DNA of 42,059 nucleotides. It comes from a virus. Every line of letters begins with the position of its first letter. The first letter of the stretch is position 1. A program made the position numbers and the translations under genes. This document shows, piece by piece, positions 1-11,100 of this stretch. A model generated the notes under the pieces. It saw nothing but the letters and a program-made list of their open reading frames with translations. It did no database searches and was not told the DNA's origin. The stretch covers positions 1-42,059 of the IMG/VR virus record IMGVR_UViG_3300033153_004976, one strand, 5' to 3'.

Positions 1-95
1 AATATGGAATGATTGCTGCTGATGTAAGATGGTTAAAAGTATTCTTTTTTATGGTAGCAGGTCCATCAATAGCAGCTATAATTACAGCATTTTAT
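1..95. repeat. Terminal direct repeat, left copy
   Basis: These 95 bases are identical to 41965-42059. The repeat lies inside a gene whose reading frame continues across the join, so it most likely marks a circular or circularly permuted genome rather than a functional end repeat. The non-redundant length is 41,964 bp. Confidence 0.95.
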
Positions 96-125
96 TCACT
101 TGTATTACATAAAAGAAAAAGATAA
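1..125 (+). CDS. Small membrane protein, C-terminal part (gene continues from 41886)
   Basis: This is the 3' part of a 67-residue protein whose start is at 41886; the frame runs through the 95-bp terminal repeat without interruption. It carries the hydrophobic segment (about residues 37-62, beginning WLKVFFFMVAG) and a short basic tail HKRKR. A soluble helix, one membrane span and a charged tail resemble the XhlA/holin-like accessory membrane proteins of phages, but no family is certain. Its TAA overlaps the next ATG (TAATG), so the two genes are probably translationally coupled. Confidence 0.8.
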   Translation, partial: YGMIAADVRWLKVFFFMVAGPSIAAIITAFYSLVLHKRKR

Positions 126-262
126 TGCCATTCAAGAAAATAACATCAGGTAAAAATAAAGGTAAATATAAGAGTCCTAGTGGTAGAGTCTGGACAAAGA
201 AACAAATGGTTGCATATTACGCTACTAAGGGATTCAAACGTCAAACTCATAAACTCAAATAA
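125..262 (+). CDS. Small basic protein, 45 aa
   Basis: The 45-residue protein starts at an ATG that overlaps the stop of the membrane protein (TAATG). It is rich in Lys and Gly, with the segment SGRVWTKKQMVAYYAT in the middle. I do not recognise a family with confidence. It is the first of three consecutive small, strongly basic proteins (125-941) placed just before the head-tail adaptor, which suggests a virion or DNA-associated role; that is inference from charge and position. Confidence 0.65.
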   Translation: MPFKKITSGKNKGKYKSPSGRVWTKKQMVAYYATKGFKRQTHKLK

Positions 263-263
263 T

Positions 264-527
264 ATGCCTAAACCAGGAGAAAAGGGTTACAAATATAATT
301 CAGGAGATGGTTCTCCAAAGAAAGTTTCAAGGTGGAAGCTAGGCAAGCCTATATTAAATCAGTATCTAGACATGATATTTCCACCTAGAGGGAGTAAAAA
401 CAAACCTAAATCAAATAAGATTGGAACTATCAGAAGAAGAAAAACTCCTAAAAGATCATTCCCAATAAAATTTAATTCAAACGTTAATAATAAAAAGTTC
501 AAAAAAACTAAAAAACTTAACCAATAA
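264..527 (+). CDS. Small basic protein, 87 aa
   Basis: The ATG at 264, one base after the previous stop, gives an 87-residue product. A longer frame from a GTG at 180 would overlap the 45-aa gene almost completely and is unlikely. The protein is Lys/Arg-rich, especially the second half (KTPKRS, KKFKKTKK), with few acidic residues. No family is recognised. Together with its two neighbours it may be a DNA-binding virion component. Confidence 0.65.
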   Translation: MPKPGEKGYKYNSGDGSPKKVSRWKLGKPILNQYLDMIFPPRGSKNKPKSNKIGTIRRRKTPKRSFPIKFNSNVNNKKFKKTKKLNQ

Positions 528-530
528 ATT

Positions 531-941
531 ATGGCATACAAAGTAGGAAAAACAGCTCGAAAAGGACGAGCAGCGCCAACTAGAAAGCGCAAAAAGAATC
601 CTTATGTTCCTAAAGGGAAAGCTAAAGGTAGAGTACCTAGAAGAATCAAGAAATCAGTAGTAGGAACTAAACCTACAATCAAAAGAAAATCTACCAGAGG
701 AAGACCAACTAAAAGGAAAAAAACTAGTTATAAACCAGGTGGAGGGTTGGCAGAGCAAGGTATGACTGATGTAACTATAAAAAAACATTTTCAGAAAAGA
801 AAAACACTCGATTCTATAACACAAAAATTTAAAGGCATGACTCCTTTGCAAAGAAAACGATATATGACAAGAATGATGCAAGAAAGGAAAAGAAAAAACA
901 ATAAAAAAGCTGGTCCACCATCTTATTCAGGTAAAGGATAA
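531..941 (+). CDS. Highly basic protein with an AT-hook-like motif
   Basis: The 136-residue protein is extremely rich in Lys and Arg. Residues 56-59 read RGRP with flanking basic residues (KRKSTRGRPTKRKK), matching the core of the AT-hook, a minor-groove binding motif for AT-rich DNA. The start is supported by TTAAC 9 nt upstream of the ATG. Its place at the front of the tail/connector genes suggests a virion protein that condenses or contacts packaged DNA, although a regulatory DNA binder is also possible. The AT-hook match is short and rests on sequence alone. Confidence 0.75.
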   Translation: MAYKVGKTARKGRAAPTRKRKKNPYVPKGKAKGRVPRRIKKSVVGTKPTIKRKSTRGRPTKRKKTSYKPGGGLAEQGMTDVTIKKHFQKRKTLDSITQKFKGMTPLQRKRYMTRMMQERKRKNNKKAGPPSYSGKG

Positions 942-964
942 AACAATAATTTAACCATATTACA

Positions 965-1825
965 GTGAGTGTATACAATACATATAATACGATCATAGAA
1001 ATGAAGCTTGCTAATAGCTCTGAGACTTTCTATACTTCTGCAATGAAACTAGAAGCTGTCAATGCTACTCTTGAACAACTATATAAAGATTACGCATTAC
1101 CAGAAAATACCATAACAGCTAATATTACATTTGATTCTAACGGAATCTCTGCAAAGCCATCTGATTATTATAGGATGGTAAAACTATGGAAACCTGGATC
1201 TTCAGGATCAATAACAGCATTCGCAGATGCAGGAAGTGGTAGTGTAACAGTTACTTCAGCATCTCATGGACTCTCTGATGACGAAAAGATAGAAATATCA
1301 GGAACTACAAGTTATAACGGTATTTTTACAGTAGATAATGTTACTACTGATACATTTACTATAGTAGATACATGGGTAGCTGATGACGCTACAGGATCAT
1401 GGACGGAAGGAGTAGAAAAGAACGCTTATCAATATTTACCAGCAAGCGAATTTGATTCAAAAGATACTGGAGAAAGTTATTGGTGGACTATTGATTATAT
1501 AACCGGAGAAGGTTCACGTAAACTTAAAGTAGTACCAATAGATTCAGGGGTTTTAAGAACTCGTTACGTAATAGCACCGGTAGCTATAGATTCAGTAGAT
1601 TCAATTGACTCAGGACTTGGTAGCGAATGGGATGAACCAGTAGCTTACGGAGCTTGTATGAGACTTTTTCAGAACTCTAATAGATGGGATGAAGCTAGAG
1701 AATGGGAACGTCTTTACAAGAAAACAACAGCAGAAACAGCATTAAAGCAACAAAATCCAGGAGGATTCAAATCACGTAAAAGATTCAGATCAGCTTGGGA
1801 GACTAGAAGTTATTTAAACAGATAA
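965..1825 (+). CDS. Putative head-tail adaptor (connector) protein
   Basis: The 286-residue protein starts at GTG, chosen because TTTAAC stands 9 nt upstream. The helical N-terminus and the C-terminal part (WDEPVAYGACMRLFQN, then a basic tail) fit P22 gp4-like or gp6-like connector proteins that sit under the portal. Residues about 75-140 form an inserted beta-rich module (VTVTSASHGLSDDEKIEISG, then TSYNGIFTVDNVTTDTFTIV) of the kind often grafted into phage structural proteins. It is followed two bases later by the gp10-like gene, in the usual connector-then-tail order. The family assignment is inferred from position and general resemblance. Confidence 0.65.
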   Translation: MSVYNTYNTIIEMKLANSSETFYTSAMKLEAVNATLEQLYKDYALPENTITANITFDSNGISAKPSDYYRMVKLWKPGSSGSITAFADAGSGSVTVTSASHGLSDDEKIEISGTTSYNGIFTVDNVTTDTFTIVDTWVADDATGSWTEGVEKNAYQYLPASEFDSKDTGESYWWTIDYITGEGSRKLKVVPIDSGVLRTRYVIAPVAIDSVDSIDSGLGSEWDEPVAYGACMRLFQNSNRWDEAREWERLYKKTTAETALKQQNPGGFKSRKRFRSAWETRSYLNR

Positions 1826-1826
1826 T

Positions 1827-3785
1827 ATGCCTTATCAGAAAATCTTACAATGGGGAACGTTAAATACGCTTTCCGATGAAAGATATCTAAAACCTAATTC
1901 AGATAAAGAAACCATAGCAGAATCACCAGATATGGAGAACGTTGAACTGACTCTTAACGGATCTATAGCTACTAGTCCAGGATTTGAAGAAGTAAGTTCT
2001 AGAGGTTCAGGATCAGGAAGAGTAAAAAATATACTTCCTTATAATAAGGATGACGATACTCAATATCTTTTAATCGCACATGACGATGATTACTTTTCGA
2101 TTACTCCTGCAAATACTAGTTGGAGCAATACTAATTTGGGTGATTATGGAACCGCTGCTACAAATGTAGGAGGAACGGTTTACAAAGGAAGCGCTACAGC
2201 AGCTACAGCTACAGTAACAATAACAAGTTACGCTAATTTAGTTTCCGGTACAGATGATGCTATTGTAGTAAATGGAGTAACATTTACAGCACAAGCAGGA
2301 GCAGCTACACCAGGAGATGCTACATTCAGAGCAGCTACTTCAAACGATGCTACAGCTACCAGTTTAAGAACCCAAGTAAATGCTTACACAGGAGTATTAA
2401 CAGAAAATTTGGATGACATTACCGCCAGTGAAGCTTCGGCTGTAGTTACCTTAACAGCAGATACTGCAGGAGGTAGAGGTAATACATACAAACTAGCTTA
2501 CATAGATAACGATACTAATATAGGAGCAGTTATATCAGGAGCACTTTTCACAGGAGGAGAAGATGCTAGACAAGCTATTTTAGGTAACGACAATGCTAGT
2601 AATTATATTCAAAAAGCTGATGTTTCAAGTGCAATGACAACTATAGGAGGAGCGCCTGCACAAGGATATATTATGGAGTCTTTTATGGGACATCTATTTA
2701 TAGCTAGAGACAAAACGCTCTATTATTCCAATATAGAGGATGAAGATGATTGGTCAGGAGGAGGAACTATAGGATTTAATGATGTTATCACAGGTTTAAT
2801 GGTTGAAGGAACACGTCTGGTTGTATTTACAAGATCATACCATCAAGGCGTATTTTTTCAATATGACGATTCTAATGTATTATCAGTACCTTTAAAAGAG
2901 CCTTACGAAAGACAATACGGATGCTTAGCTCCTAAAACAGTAGTAGAAGTTTACCCGGATACATATTACTGGAGTCCTTTCGGAGCAATGAGATTAGGAA
3001 CTGAAAGCGGATACGATGAAAACGGACTGCCGAGACCTATGAGTCTTTCAACCTTAATAGATCCTAGTCTACAAAATACTAATTTTGCTGAAAGAGCGTT
3101 AGCAGCATCTATATTCAATCCAGCTAAACAACAGTATTATTTATCAGTACCTAACGGAGTAGATACATTTAATTCGGTTACATATGTATATAACCGTAAC
3201 TGGAATGCATGGACTAAAATGACAGGATTCTATCCTAGTTGCTGGGCTTTATTCAAAAACACATATTATGAAGACGAACAGTATTTCGGTGACGAGAACG
3301 CGCCTAGAGTATTGAAATTTAATGATCAATATACATTCGCAGGTAGTGGATATACACGTAAATGGAAAAGTAAGAAATTTATAATGGGAGATGCTAATAG
3401 AATGAAACAATGGAAGTGGGTAGACATAGCAGGATCAATGTACGAGAATACAGAATTTACAGTAACTATGACAGTAGATGGAGAATCTAAATCTTACATA
3501 ATAGATTCAACTCATCTAGAAACTGCCGCTGGAGGAGGTTATTTAGGAGACAACTGGCTTGGAGATCAATGGAAGGGCGGAGAACTTGTTACATCGCAAT
3601 TTAAGAGGTTTAGAGCACGTATATATTTCGATCAGACTATTAAAGAAGGATTTGATATGCAGATTACAGTACAAAACGACGGTGCAGGTCAACCATGGAA
3701 ATTAGATTTCATGGGAATAGAATATGAATACTTAGCAAGACATCAATTAGCAAACAAGTTCATCAACGACAATCCAACAACTTAA
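1827..3785 (+). CDS. Tail hub/stabilisation protein (P22 gp10-like)
   Basis: The 652-residue protein is rich in beta-strand sequence with propeller-like segments (SFMGHLFIARDKTLYYSN, YYWSPFGAMRLG, VTYVYNRNWNAWTKM). This pattern is typical of podovirus tail hub, nozzle or head-stabilisation proteins such as P22 gp10 and T7 tail tubular protein B. Residues about 115-250 hold a Thr/Ala-rich domain that looks like a later insertion. It follows the adaptor gene by one base and precedes the fibre gene. The tail-hub role is a family-level inference; the exact homolog cannot be fixed here. Confidence 0.7.
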   Translation: MPYQKILQWGTLNTLSDERYLKPNSDKETIAESPDMENVELTLNGSIATSPGFEEVSSRGSGSGRVKNILPYNKDDDTQYLLIAHDDDYFSITPANTSWSNTNLGDYGTAATNVGGTVYKGSATAATATVTITSYANLVSGTDDAIVVNGVTFTAQAGAATPGDATFRAATSNDATATSLRTQVNAYTGVLTENLDDITASEASAVVTLTADTAGGRGNTYKLAYIDNDTNIGAVISGALFTGGEDARQAILGNDNASNYIQKADVSSAMTTIGGAPAQGYIMESFMGHLFIARDKTLYYSNIEDEDDWSGGGTIGFNDVITGLMVEGTRLVVFTRSYHQGVFFQYDDSNVLSVPLKEPYERQYGCLAPKTVVEVYPDTYYWSPFGAMRLGTESGYDENGLPRPMSLSTLIDPSLQNTNFAERALAASIFNPAKQQYYLSVPNGVDTFNSVTYVYNRNWNAWTKMTGFYPSCWALFKNTYYEDEQYFGDENAPRVLKFNDQYTFAGSGYTRKWKSKKFIMGDANRMKQWKWVDIAGSMYENTEFTVTMTVDGESKSYIIDSTHLETAAGGGYLGDNWLGDQWKGGELVTSQFKRFRARIYFDQTIKEGFDMQITVQNDGAGQPWKLDFMGIEYEYLARHQLANKFINDNPTT

Positions 3786-3807
3786 TTTATAATTAACACA
3801 AAATTCA

Positions 3808-5016
3808 ATGGCTTTAACAGCGCCTATTAGTACCGAGTCCAACTTAATTGGACGAATAGTAACTAGTAACGTTACTACTACAGCTACAACTGTTTATGCA
3901 TCGTTTACTGATTCCAAAACAGGAGCAGCACGAACACCTCAAGCTACTACTCTTTGTTTCGTATTCAATAAAGATAACGATAGATTTGAGATAATGAAAT
4001 GTGATTCTCATTCAACAGCTAGTGGAATTACTACTTTAACTGTAAATGCAGCAGGAAGAGCTATGCCATTATTTGGTATAGGAGGAGGTGGAGGAACAGG
4101 TAGCGCTCATAGTATAGGAGAACAAGTAGGGTGTGCTGATGTGCATTGGTATAGTGAAGTATTGAATAATATAATTGATGGAACAGAGGGAACTACAGGA
4201 GAAAATTTTAAACTAGGAAATGAAGCTAATAACGATATTACTTTTTATGCATGGAATGGTGATACTAACGAACCTTATATAAGATACGATGCAGGTAATA
4301 ATAAATGGATATTTAGTAATAATGGAGTATCTAGTACGGATGTAGGGGGAGGAACAGGAACAGTCACGGCAGGAGATGGAATAGATATAGCTGCAGGAGT
4401 AGTTTCTACTGATCTTAAAGCTAATTCAGGGCTTGAAATTGATACTACTGAACTCGCAGTAAAAGCGGGTAATGGAATAAGTTTAGATTCTAATGGAGTG
4501 AATATAGATCCTACAGCAGGATTTAGTTTACCTACAGGAGCAATATTACCTTATTGTGCAGCAGCAGCTCCTACAGGATTTGTATTATGTGATGGAGCAA
4601 GTTTGTTAAGAGCTTCTTATGCAGCTTTGTTCGCAGTGATTGGAACAACTTACGGATCAGTAGATGGAACACATTTTAATGTACCAGATTGTCAAGGAAT
4701 GTCATTATATGGTAAAGATACCGCAGGAACATATCAGAATATGGCAGCAACAGGGGGAGCAGAAACAACTGATTCAAGTCATACGCATGCATTAGGAACA
4801 GCAGGTGGAGCACAAATATATTTTAATGGAGCAGCAATTGATTACGGAGCAACTGGACCTGCGTTTAGTTATTTAGATAGAGTAGATGTAGGTTTAAATG
4901 CAGCAACAGGAACAGGAAATTCTACAGCATTATGTGGTGCTACAGATACCGGAGCAAGTGCTACACTGGATGTGAAAAATCCATTTCTAGTAGTTCAATA
5001 TATTCTAAAAACATAA
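3808..5016 (+). CDS. Tail fibre with a tail-collar domain
   Basis: The 402-residue protein starts at ATG with TTAAC 10 nt upstream. The first 120 residues form an attachment-type domain and the middle has Gly/Asp-rich beta repeats. Residues about 243-310 match the phage tail-collar domain: LPTGAILPYCAAAAPTGF, VLCDGASLLRASYAALFA, then FNVPDCQG. The C-terminal part (SSHTHALG onward) resembles fibre tips that bind the host surface. It probably takes part in receptor recognition and lies next to the hub and ejection protein genes. Confidence 0.85.
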   Translation: MALTAPISTESNLIGRIVTSNVTTTATTVYASFTDSKTGAARTPQATTLCFVFNKDNDRFEIMKCDSHSTASGITTLTVNAAGRAMPLFGIGGGGGTGSAHSIGEQVGCADVHWYSEVLNNIIDGTEGTTGENFKLGNEANNDITFYAWNGDTNEPYIRYDAGNNKWIFSNNGVSSTDVGGGTGTVTAGDGIDIAAGVVSTDLKANSGLEIDTTELAVKAGNGISLDSNGVNIDPTAGFSLPTGAILPYCAAAAPTGFVLCDGASLLRASYAALFAVIGTTYGSVDGTHFNVPDCQGMSLYGKDTAGTYQNMAATGGAETTDSSHTHALGTAGGAQIYFNGAAIDYGATGPAFSYLDRVDVGLNAATGTGNSTALCGATDTGASATLDVKNPFLVVQYILKT

Positions 5017-5027
5017 CTTAAATATAT

Positions 5028-8000
5028 ATGGCAATTAAAAAAAGATCAGCAGCAGAAATTAAAAAAACAGCAACAGCTACAAAAGCTCACGCTGCAACAT
5101 TACAGAAGAAATCAAACGATAAGTATCAATCTCAAATAGCTAAACCGCCTGTATCACCCTCACCTAAACCTAAAGTAAGACCTACGACACCAGGGAGAAC
5201 AACAACGCCACAAGCTAGAGGTCAAAGGACTGTAAGTGGTCCAAGGGCCGGGACGGTTGCCGCTGAAGATCCTACATTTTTTCAAGAAGCACAAGCTGTA
5301 GTAAGCGGATTAAATATTCCTAAAGGTGGGTCAGCTCTTGTAAGTAGAGATGAGCAAGGGAATATAGTAGCGAAACCCAAACAAGGAAGAGAAGGAATTC
5401 CTGGAAGAGATGTGGTGGTTGGTATAGATCAACTTATCGAACAAGGGAAATATGGGATAAGTGGACTTGGTATAGAAGAGTATCAACAACTTGGAGGACA
5501 GTTCGGGTATAAGCAATTTACAGATGAATTAGGAGAAAAGTGGATGGGATTAGATTTGCCTGAAGGAATGACATATGGAGATCTTGAGGGTTATCAAATA
5601 CAACCACCAGAATTAGATGTTAGAGAAACGATTAAAGGGGAAGATGGGATTGAAATGAAGGAGCTTGATATGACAGCTAAAGACGCGGTAGATCAAGGAA
5701 TGGAAGAAAAAATAGCCAATGATGTAATGAATGCTTATGAGCAAGGATTAATGAGTGCCGAGAATGCTAGAAAGTTTTTTACTAAACAACATAAAGCTGA
5801 TGAAGAGAAAATTCAAGATTCAGCTTCTCCTTCAAGTTATTACGGACAATATTCGCAAGATTACGACACTGAAACTAATTCATACGAAGATCCTCAATTA
5901 AGAGCTATAGGAGCTTTAGATGCAGTAGGGAATATGAGTTTTGATCAATTATTTAATCAATTGATAAATAGCGATGTAGATATGATGACATCAGGAGATT
6001 TGATTAAACAGAATCTTTTAATGAATCTAGTAGGAGCTGAGATGCTAAATAAAGATATGGATCAATTCTTCGCTACAAGCATTGCGATCGCTTTAGATAC
6101 ATATATGAGAGAGAAAGACGAGGTAGTTACTTCCAGAGCTGAAATAGATAAAGCTATATCAGGTAAAGCATTCATACCAGAAACATATGAAGGTCTTACA
6201 GCTAAGATTTTAAAGGAATCTGAAAGCTTACAGATGGAATCAATAAAAACTACCAAAAGATATCAACAGTCACAATATGAAGCATGGAGAGATGATACTC
6301 GCGTTAAGAGAGCTAGACTTGAAGGATATTTAAAAGCTAAGTTATATGCTAGTGGAGCACAGGATTCGAGTGCAGGGTTGACACTTTTAGCAAGTGTGGT
6401 AGATCAAGCTGATTTACGTATTCAACAGCAGAGAAGTGAATATATGTACAATTTTGCTCAATTAGATATAGAAGGAAGAAGAGTGATGATGAATTTCACT
6501 AACGATGTTTTGAAGATGAGTATGGATACTAAAACTAAATCAGATAACGCAGATGCTAATCTTCAGGACGAGATACGAAGAATACAAGGAGAGAAGTTAA
6601 TGAATGATCGCGAAAAGAACAAACTACAACTAGAAGCGTTTTCAACTTTCAATACACAAATGGTAGACTACAAAAACAAGCAAGCTCAAATGGAATTAGA
6701 TCTACTTAAATGGAATTACGATATTTTGCAAGATGCTAGAGAGAACGCATTCAAGATGGATGGAGTAACAGGAACAGAACATTATGTAGATGGAGCAGGT
6801 AATATAATAGATACAGGAATTCCTACATTTGAATATGATAAATGGGTAAGATCAGATCAATTAGATGTATTCAAATTAAATCATACAATAGCAAACGATA
6901 ATGCTCAATTAGCAATAGATGCTGCTAAAGCTGATTCTACTATAGCTAAAGATAAATACGGAGTAGGATTAGATATGATAAGACAAGGAATGTCTGCAGA
7001 GGACGTAGAAATAGAACTAGGATTAAGGCCTGGAGCTTTAAAAGGAGCTAAAAGCGAGACCGGATTAAGAGATAATTTAGCAGAATCAGTAGCTGATTTA
7101 TGGGGATTAGATGAATTTATAGCAGATGATTTGGCAACATACAATAGTCAACAAAAAGAAAAGGTAGTAAGCGATGCACTAGAGGCTAAACGTAGAGGAC
7201 AAAGTAATGCTCAAATAGAAAAGATGGTAGGATTACAGCCTGGAGCTTTATTAGGTGAAGATGATCCTGAATTTATAGAAGCTGTTATTAGAGATAAAAT
7301 GTTAGAAGATGCATATGTGTTAGAAATAAGACAACAAATGCTAGAAGAAGCAGGAAGTACCGCGGTGGCAGGAATACCTACCAGTAATATGTTTACAGCT
7401 TTCGCAGACGGTACTCATGGAGGACAATGTGGAACAGCGATGCATGATTTGTACGATATAAATTCAATGGGAGATTTGCTGCCGTCAAAAGTAGCTACTA
7501 TGGATAATATATTAAATGGAGTTCCTCTTGCTAAAAATGTAGCTGATGCGCTTAAAAGTATACCAGGGTTATCATATAAAGGATCTCTTGCTGATGTAAT
7601 AGGTAATATAGCGTTTGGATATTCTAGAGGACATCTTCCTCAAAGTTATCTAGAAGCTTCAGAATTAGTGCCGCATGTAGGAGATATGGTTGTATTAGAC
7701 GTAGGAACAATCCATGGACATGTAGCTATGATCAATTCAATTAACGCTGATGGCACGATGACATTAAGTGAATCTAATTGGAAAGGAGACGAATTATGGA
7801 CTAATAATCGCACAATAGATACAGCTGATCCTAAAATCGTAGGACTTCATAGGGGAGATTTAAATCAATCAATGAGTGAATGGTTAAGTGATTTTGATAG
7901 CGCACAGAGAGCGCAAGGATTTGATTTTAATAAATTTGGTACTTATATGGATTTTATAAGACAAGGAGGAGCGCAAAAGATGCCTTGGAAAGAAAGAGAT

Positions 8001-8168
8001 GGATTGAGGAATTATTACGAACAATTTGGAGTAGATGATATATTCCAACAAGCTTTATTAGATGGAGATTCTATACAATTAAGAACTGGGTCTAATGTAT
8101 CAATCAGTATAGTCGATAGATACGGAGTAGAGCAATCTGGAGGAGAAGATTTTGATATGCCAGAATAA
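5028..8168 (+). CDS. Internal virion protein with a CHAP peptidoglycan hydrolase domain
   Basis: The 1046-residue protein begins with a basic, Pro-rich stretch (residues 1-75) followed by long helical regions. Two similar segments near residues 642-672 and 711-742 end in GLRPGALKG and GLQPGALLG. The C-terminal part carries a CHAP amidase/endopeptidase: catalytic Cys801 in GGQCGTAMHDLY and His898 in IHGHVAMINSIN. CHAP domains cut peptidoglycan. A large helical virion protein with a hydrolase, beside a second giant protein, fits an ejection protein that opens the cell wall during infection. A soluble lysis role is unlikely because a separate endolysin exists. Confidence 0.8.
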   Translation: MAIKKRSAAEIKKTATATKAHAATLQKKSNDKYQSQIAKPPVSPSPKPKVRPTTPGRTTTPQARGQRTVSGPRAGTVAAEDPTFFQEAQAVVSGLNIPKGGSALVSRDEQGNIVAKPKQGREGIPGRDVVVGIDQLIEQGKYGISGLGIEEYQQLGGQFGYKQFTDELGEKWMGLDLPEGMTYGDLEGYQIQPPELDVRETIKGEDGIEMKELDMTAKDAVDQGMEEKIANDVMNAYEQGLMSAENARKFFTKQHKADEEKIQDSASPSSYYGQYSQDYDTETNSYEDPQLRAIGALDAVGNMSFDQLFNQLINSDVDMMTSGDLIKQNLLMNLVGAEMLNKDMDQFFATSIAIALDTYMREKDEVVTSRAEIDKAISGKAFIPETYEGLTAKILKESESLQMESIKTTKRYQQSQYEAWRDDTRVKRARLEGYLKAKLYASGAQDSSAGLTLLASVVDQADLRIQQQRSEYMYNFAQLDIEGRRVMMNFTNDVLKMSMDTKTKSDNADANLQDEIRRIQGEKLMNDREKNKLQLEAFSTFNTQMVDYKNKQAQMELDLLKWNYDILQDARENAFKMDGVTGTEHYVDGAGNIIDTGIPTFEYDKWVRSDQLDVFKLNHTIANDNAQLAIDAAKADSTIAKDKYGVGLDMIRQGMSAEDVEIELGLRPGALKGAKSETGLRDNLAESVADLWGLDEFIADDLATYNSQQKEKVVSDALEAKRRGQSNAQIEKMVGLQPGALLGEDDPEFIEAVIRDKMLEDAYVLEIRQQMLEEAGSTAVAGIPTSNMFTAFADGTHGGQCGTAMHDLYDINSMGDLLPSKVATMDNILNGVPLAKNVADALKSIPGLSYKGSLADVIGNIAFGYSRGHLPQSYLEASELVPHVGDMVVLDVGTIHGHVAMINSINADGTMTLSESNWKGDELWTNNRTIDTADPKIVGLHRGDLNQSMSEWLSDFDSAQRAQGFDFNKFGTYMDFIRQGGAQKMPWKERDGLRNYYEQFGVDDIFQQALLDGDSIQLRTGSNVSISIVDRYGVEQSGGEDFDMPE

Positions 8169-8179
8169 CCAATTAAATT

Positions 8180-11100
8180 ATGACAATATTCGGAGATATG
8201 TTTCATTCCTTAATGGACGCTAGAAAAAGTGTAGCAGTTGCTGCAGATAAATACAATTTAGCACAAGCTGGTTTGTATCCTAAAGCAGATCCGTCTAAAA
8301 GCTTAACGGTTCCTAGCTTAGAGCAACAAAAACAACAATTCATGCAGCAAGATCCTTTGTTGAATAAGTTGACACAAATTAAACAGATGTCAGAAGTTAC
8401 TAAAAGCAAAGCAGCAGTACCATGGAATGATCAAACGCAGAAATGGCTTAAACCTTTAATGCAAGATTATTTAAATAAAAGAGCTCCATTAGAAGGACTA
8501 CCTCAAGATAAAGGACAAGTATCAATACAAAATGTACCTCTTGTTGGAGATGTTGCTATTACCGGTGAAAGATCTGGATATATTGCTAGTTTAAGTGATG
8601 ATGTACTACAAAGCACTTACGAATCATTAGATTTAGATACAAGGAGAAATTTAACTGGTATAGAATATCAACCTAAAAAACAATGGGAACCTGAAAAAGC
8701 TGAAGGATTAACATTTGAAAAAGCTGAACCGTATCAAGAGATTCCAGAATGGTTAAAACAGAGAAGAGAAGTAGCTGCAGAGGGTATGCAAGATTATCAA
8801 GCACCAGTACAAAATGAAAGAGCTAATCATATTATTAGAAGAGAGTTAGAAGGATTCATTGAAGGTAAAACTCCTTACATACCTTTACCTACAGACTGGA
8901 TGGATAAAGCTTCTATCAATATGGGAATGAAAAATTATGTTTCAGATGCTATGGTTGATCAAGTATGGAACGATATGGATGCTTCATGGAAGTTCCAAAT
9001 ATCACCTTCTGATACAGCTTTAGAGCTTGATCAGACTGCATTTTACGGTGCTGCAGAAAGACAATTCACGATGGATATGTTTAATTTAAATGTAGCACCA
9101 AAGCCTACATTTATGATGACAACTAAAGAGTTAAATGCAGAAATGGAAAAATTAGTAACAATAGCTGATACAAGAGTACCTATTTTAGGAGATATTCCTT
9201 TGGTGGGGATTATACCAAACGCTATTGCTAAAGATATAGAAGCACAAAAACTTTATGAATGGGGAACCCCTGATAGAAGATTATATGAAAGACAAGTCAC
9301 TAAAAGTACAATGAAAGGATTAGCTCAAGGAATCACCATAGGGGTAAGTGGGAAGTTTGGATATCAACCTACATCACCTGAATACTTTCCTGAAATACCA
9401 GGACAAGAAGTAGGATATGGTTCAGGATTATTAGTAGGATCATTTATAGGATATTCAGGATTAGCTAAGATGGTAAGACCCTTGTTATTAAAGAGTCCTC
9501 AATTATTAGCTATGTCTAAAAGCCATAAATTATTGTTCAATACTATAGTACAGAACGCTGGAGAAGAAGTAGTAGAAATAGGTATACGTAAAGGAACTTA
9601 TCAGCCTTACACTGTATATGATTTTATGGCAGGAATGGCTATAGGAAGTATGTTCGAAGTAGGATCGTTTGCATTCGGTAAAATGAAAACCAAATGGAAC
9701 GCAAATAGAGCAAGAATGATGGATGCTTTAGAAACTAGACTTGAAATAGAAACATACAAGAAAGGAGCCAAATTGAATGATGCTGAAGTCACAGCAGTAG
9801 TTAAAGATGTGCCTTTCTCTAAAGACACAATGCTAGGAGATTTGTTCTACGAATCACAATTAGCATATTTGTTAAATATGAAAAAGCTTCATCCTCAAAA
9901 GGTTGAAGTTAAAGGAGCGTTTATTGATAGAGCTAAAGGGGTAGCAAGTGATGTTTATCATACTTTTGATTTAAAAGATTATTCAGAAGTTAAAATGCTT
10001 AAATCTAAAGAAGCTACTCATATTGATCTTGATAAATTAGATCAAAAGATGCAGCAAAAATATTACGAGGATGCAATTGATCCAAATCTATTTAGAAACT
10101 TAAATTCAGTCAAAGCTTATAGGAAGTTTTTAGATACAAGATTCCCAGATGAAGGGTTCTTGGCTAAGAAAGGAAAGAAATTTCAAATTTCAAATAAAGA
10201 AATTCAAACAACGTTTGATAATTACATAAATACAGTAGCTAGGTTAGGGGAGAAGCTAGATCATACAAAAGTTAAAACAGTAATGGTAGGCTCTGATATA
10301 TTTAGCCAAATGGGAGCGAAAATGAATATGAATGTAAATAAAATAAAGAATTATTGGAAGAACAGGAAAGCACTTAAAGAGGTTGGCGAAATAGATGAAA
10401 TAGGTGAATTTTTAGTAGAAGCTATGAAGTCAAGGAAGGCTGATCCTTTTGGAATAAGAGATTTATATATTGATAAAATAGGTTACTTAGCTAAGCGTGG
10501 GTATAGTACGTTTTCAGAGTTTAATCAGAAGCTAAAAGATTTTGATTTTGCTACAGATTATTTAAAAAAATATATAGGAGATGATTTTATTAAAAGGGGG
10601 TATGCAACTCCAGAAGGATTTTTAGATTTAGTTGAAAGTAAAGGTTACGATTTGAACAAATTAAAAGAGAGTTTTTCTAGTGATCCGATTAGGCCTTTGA
10701 AGCCTGGAGAGGGTCAAATGGTAAATAAAATTGAAAATGATATTGTAAAAGCTGTTAAAAAGAAAGCTTTTGATGCTATGCAAGTCGCTGAACAGTCCGT
10801 GGAAGTAAAAGCAGAACAAAAAGGTGATATAGATCCTTTAGAACCATCTCCAGAGATGAAAGAAAAAATAGAAAGCGATAAGATTTTTTTAGATGATCAA
10901 TTAAAGAAAATTAAAGATTACGATCAAAAGATGAAGAAAGGTGAAAGGAATTTTGGTAAAGATAAATTCAGATTAAATCAAAAACAAGCTAATAGCTTAA
11001 ACAACCTTACTCAGACGTTAGGATTAAGATCATATATAGTACAAACATTTAAAGATATTAACGATGCAGCATTTGAATTAGGTACAGATCCTAAAGGTCT

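Noticed and set aside
1-95. Genuine terminal repeat used for packaging
   Set aside because: The repeat lies inside a gene that is intact only across the join, which fits circular assembly overlap or permutation better than a functional end repeat.
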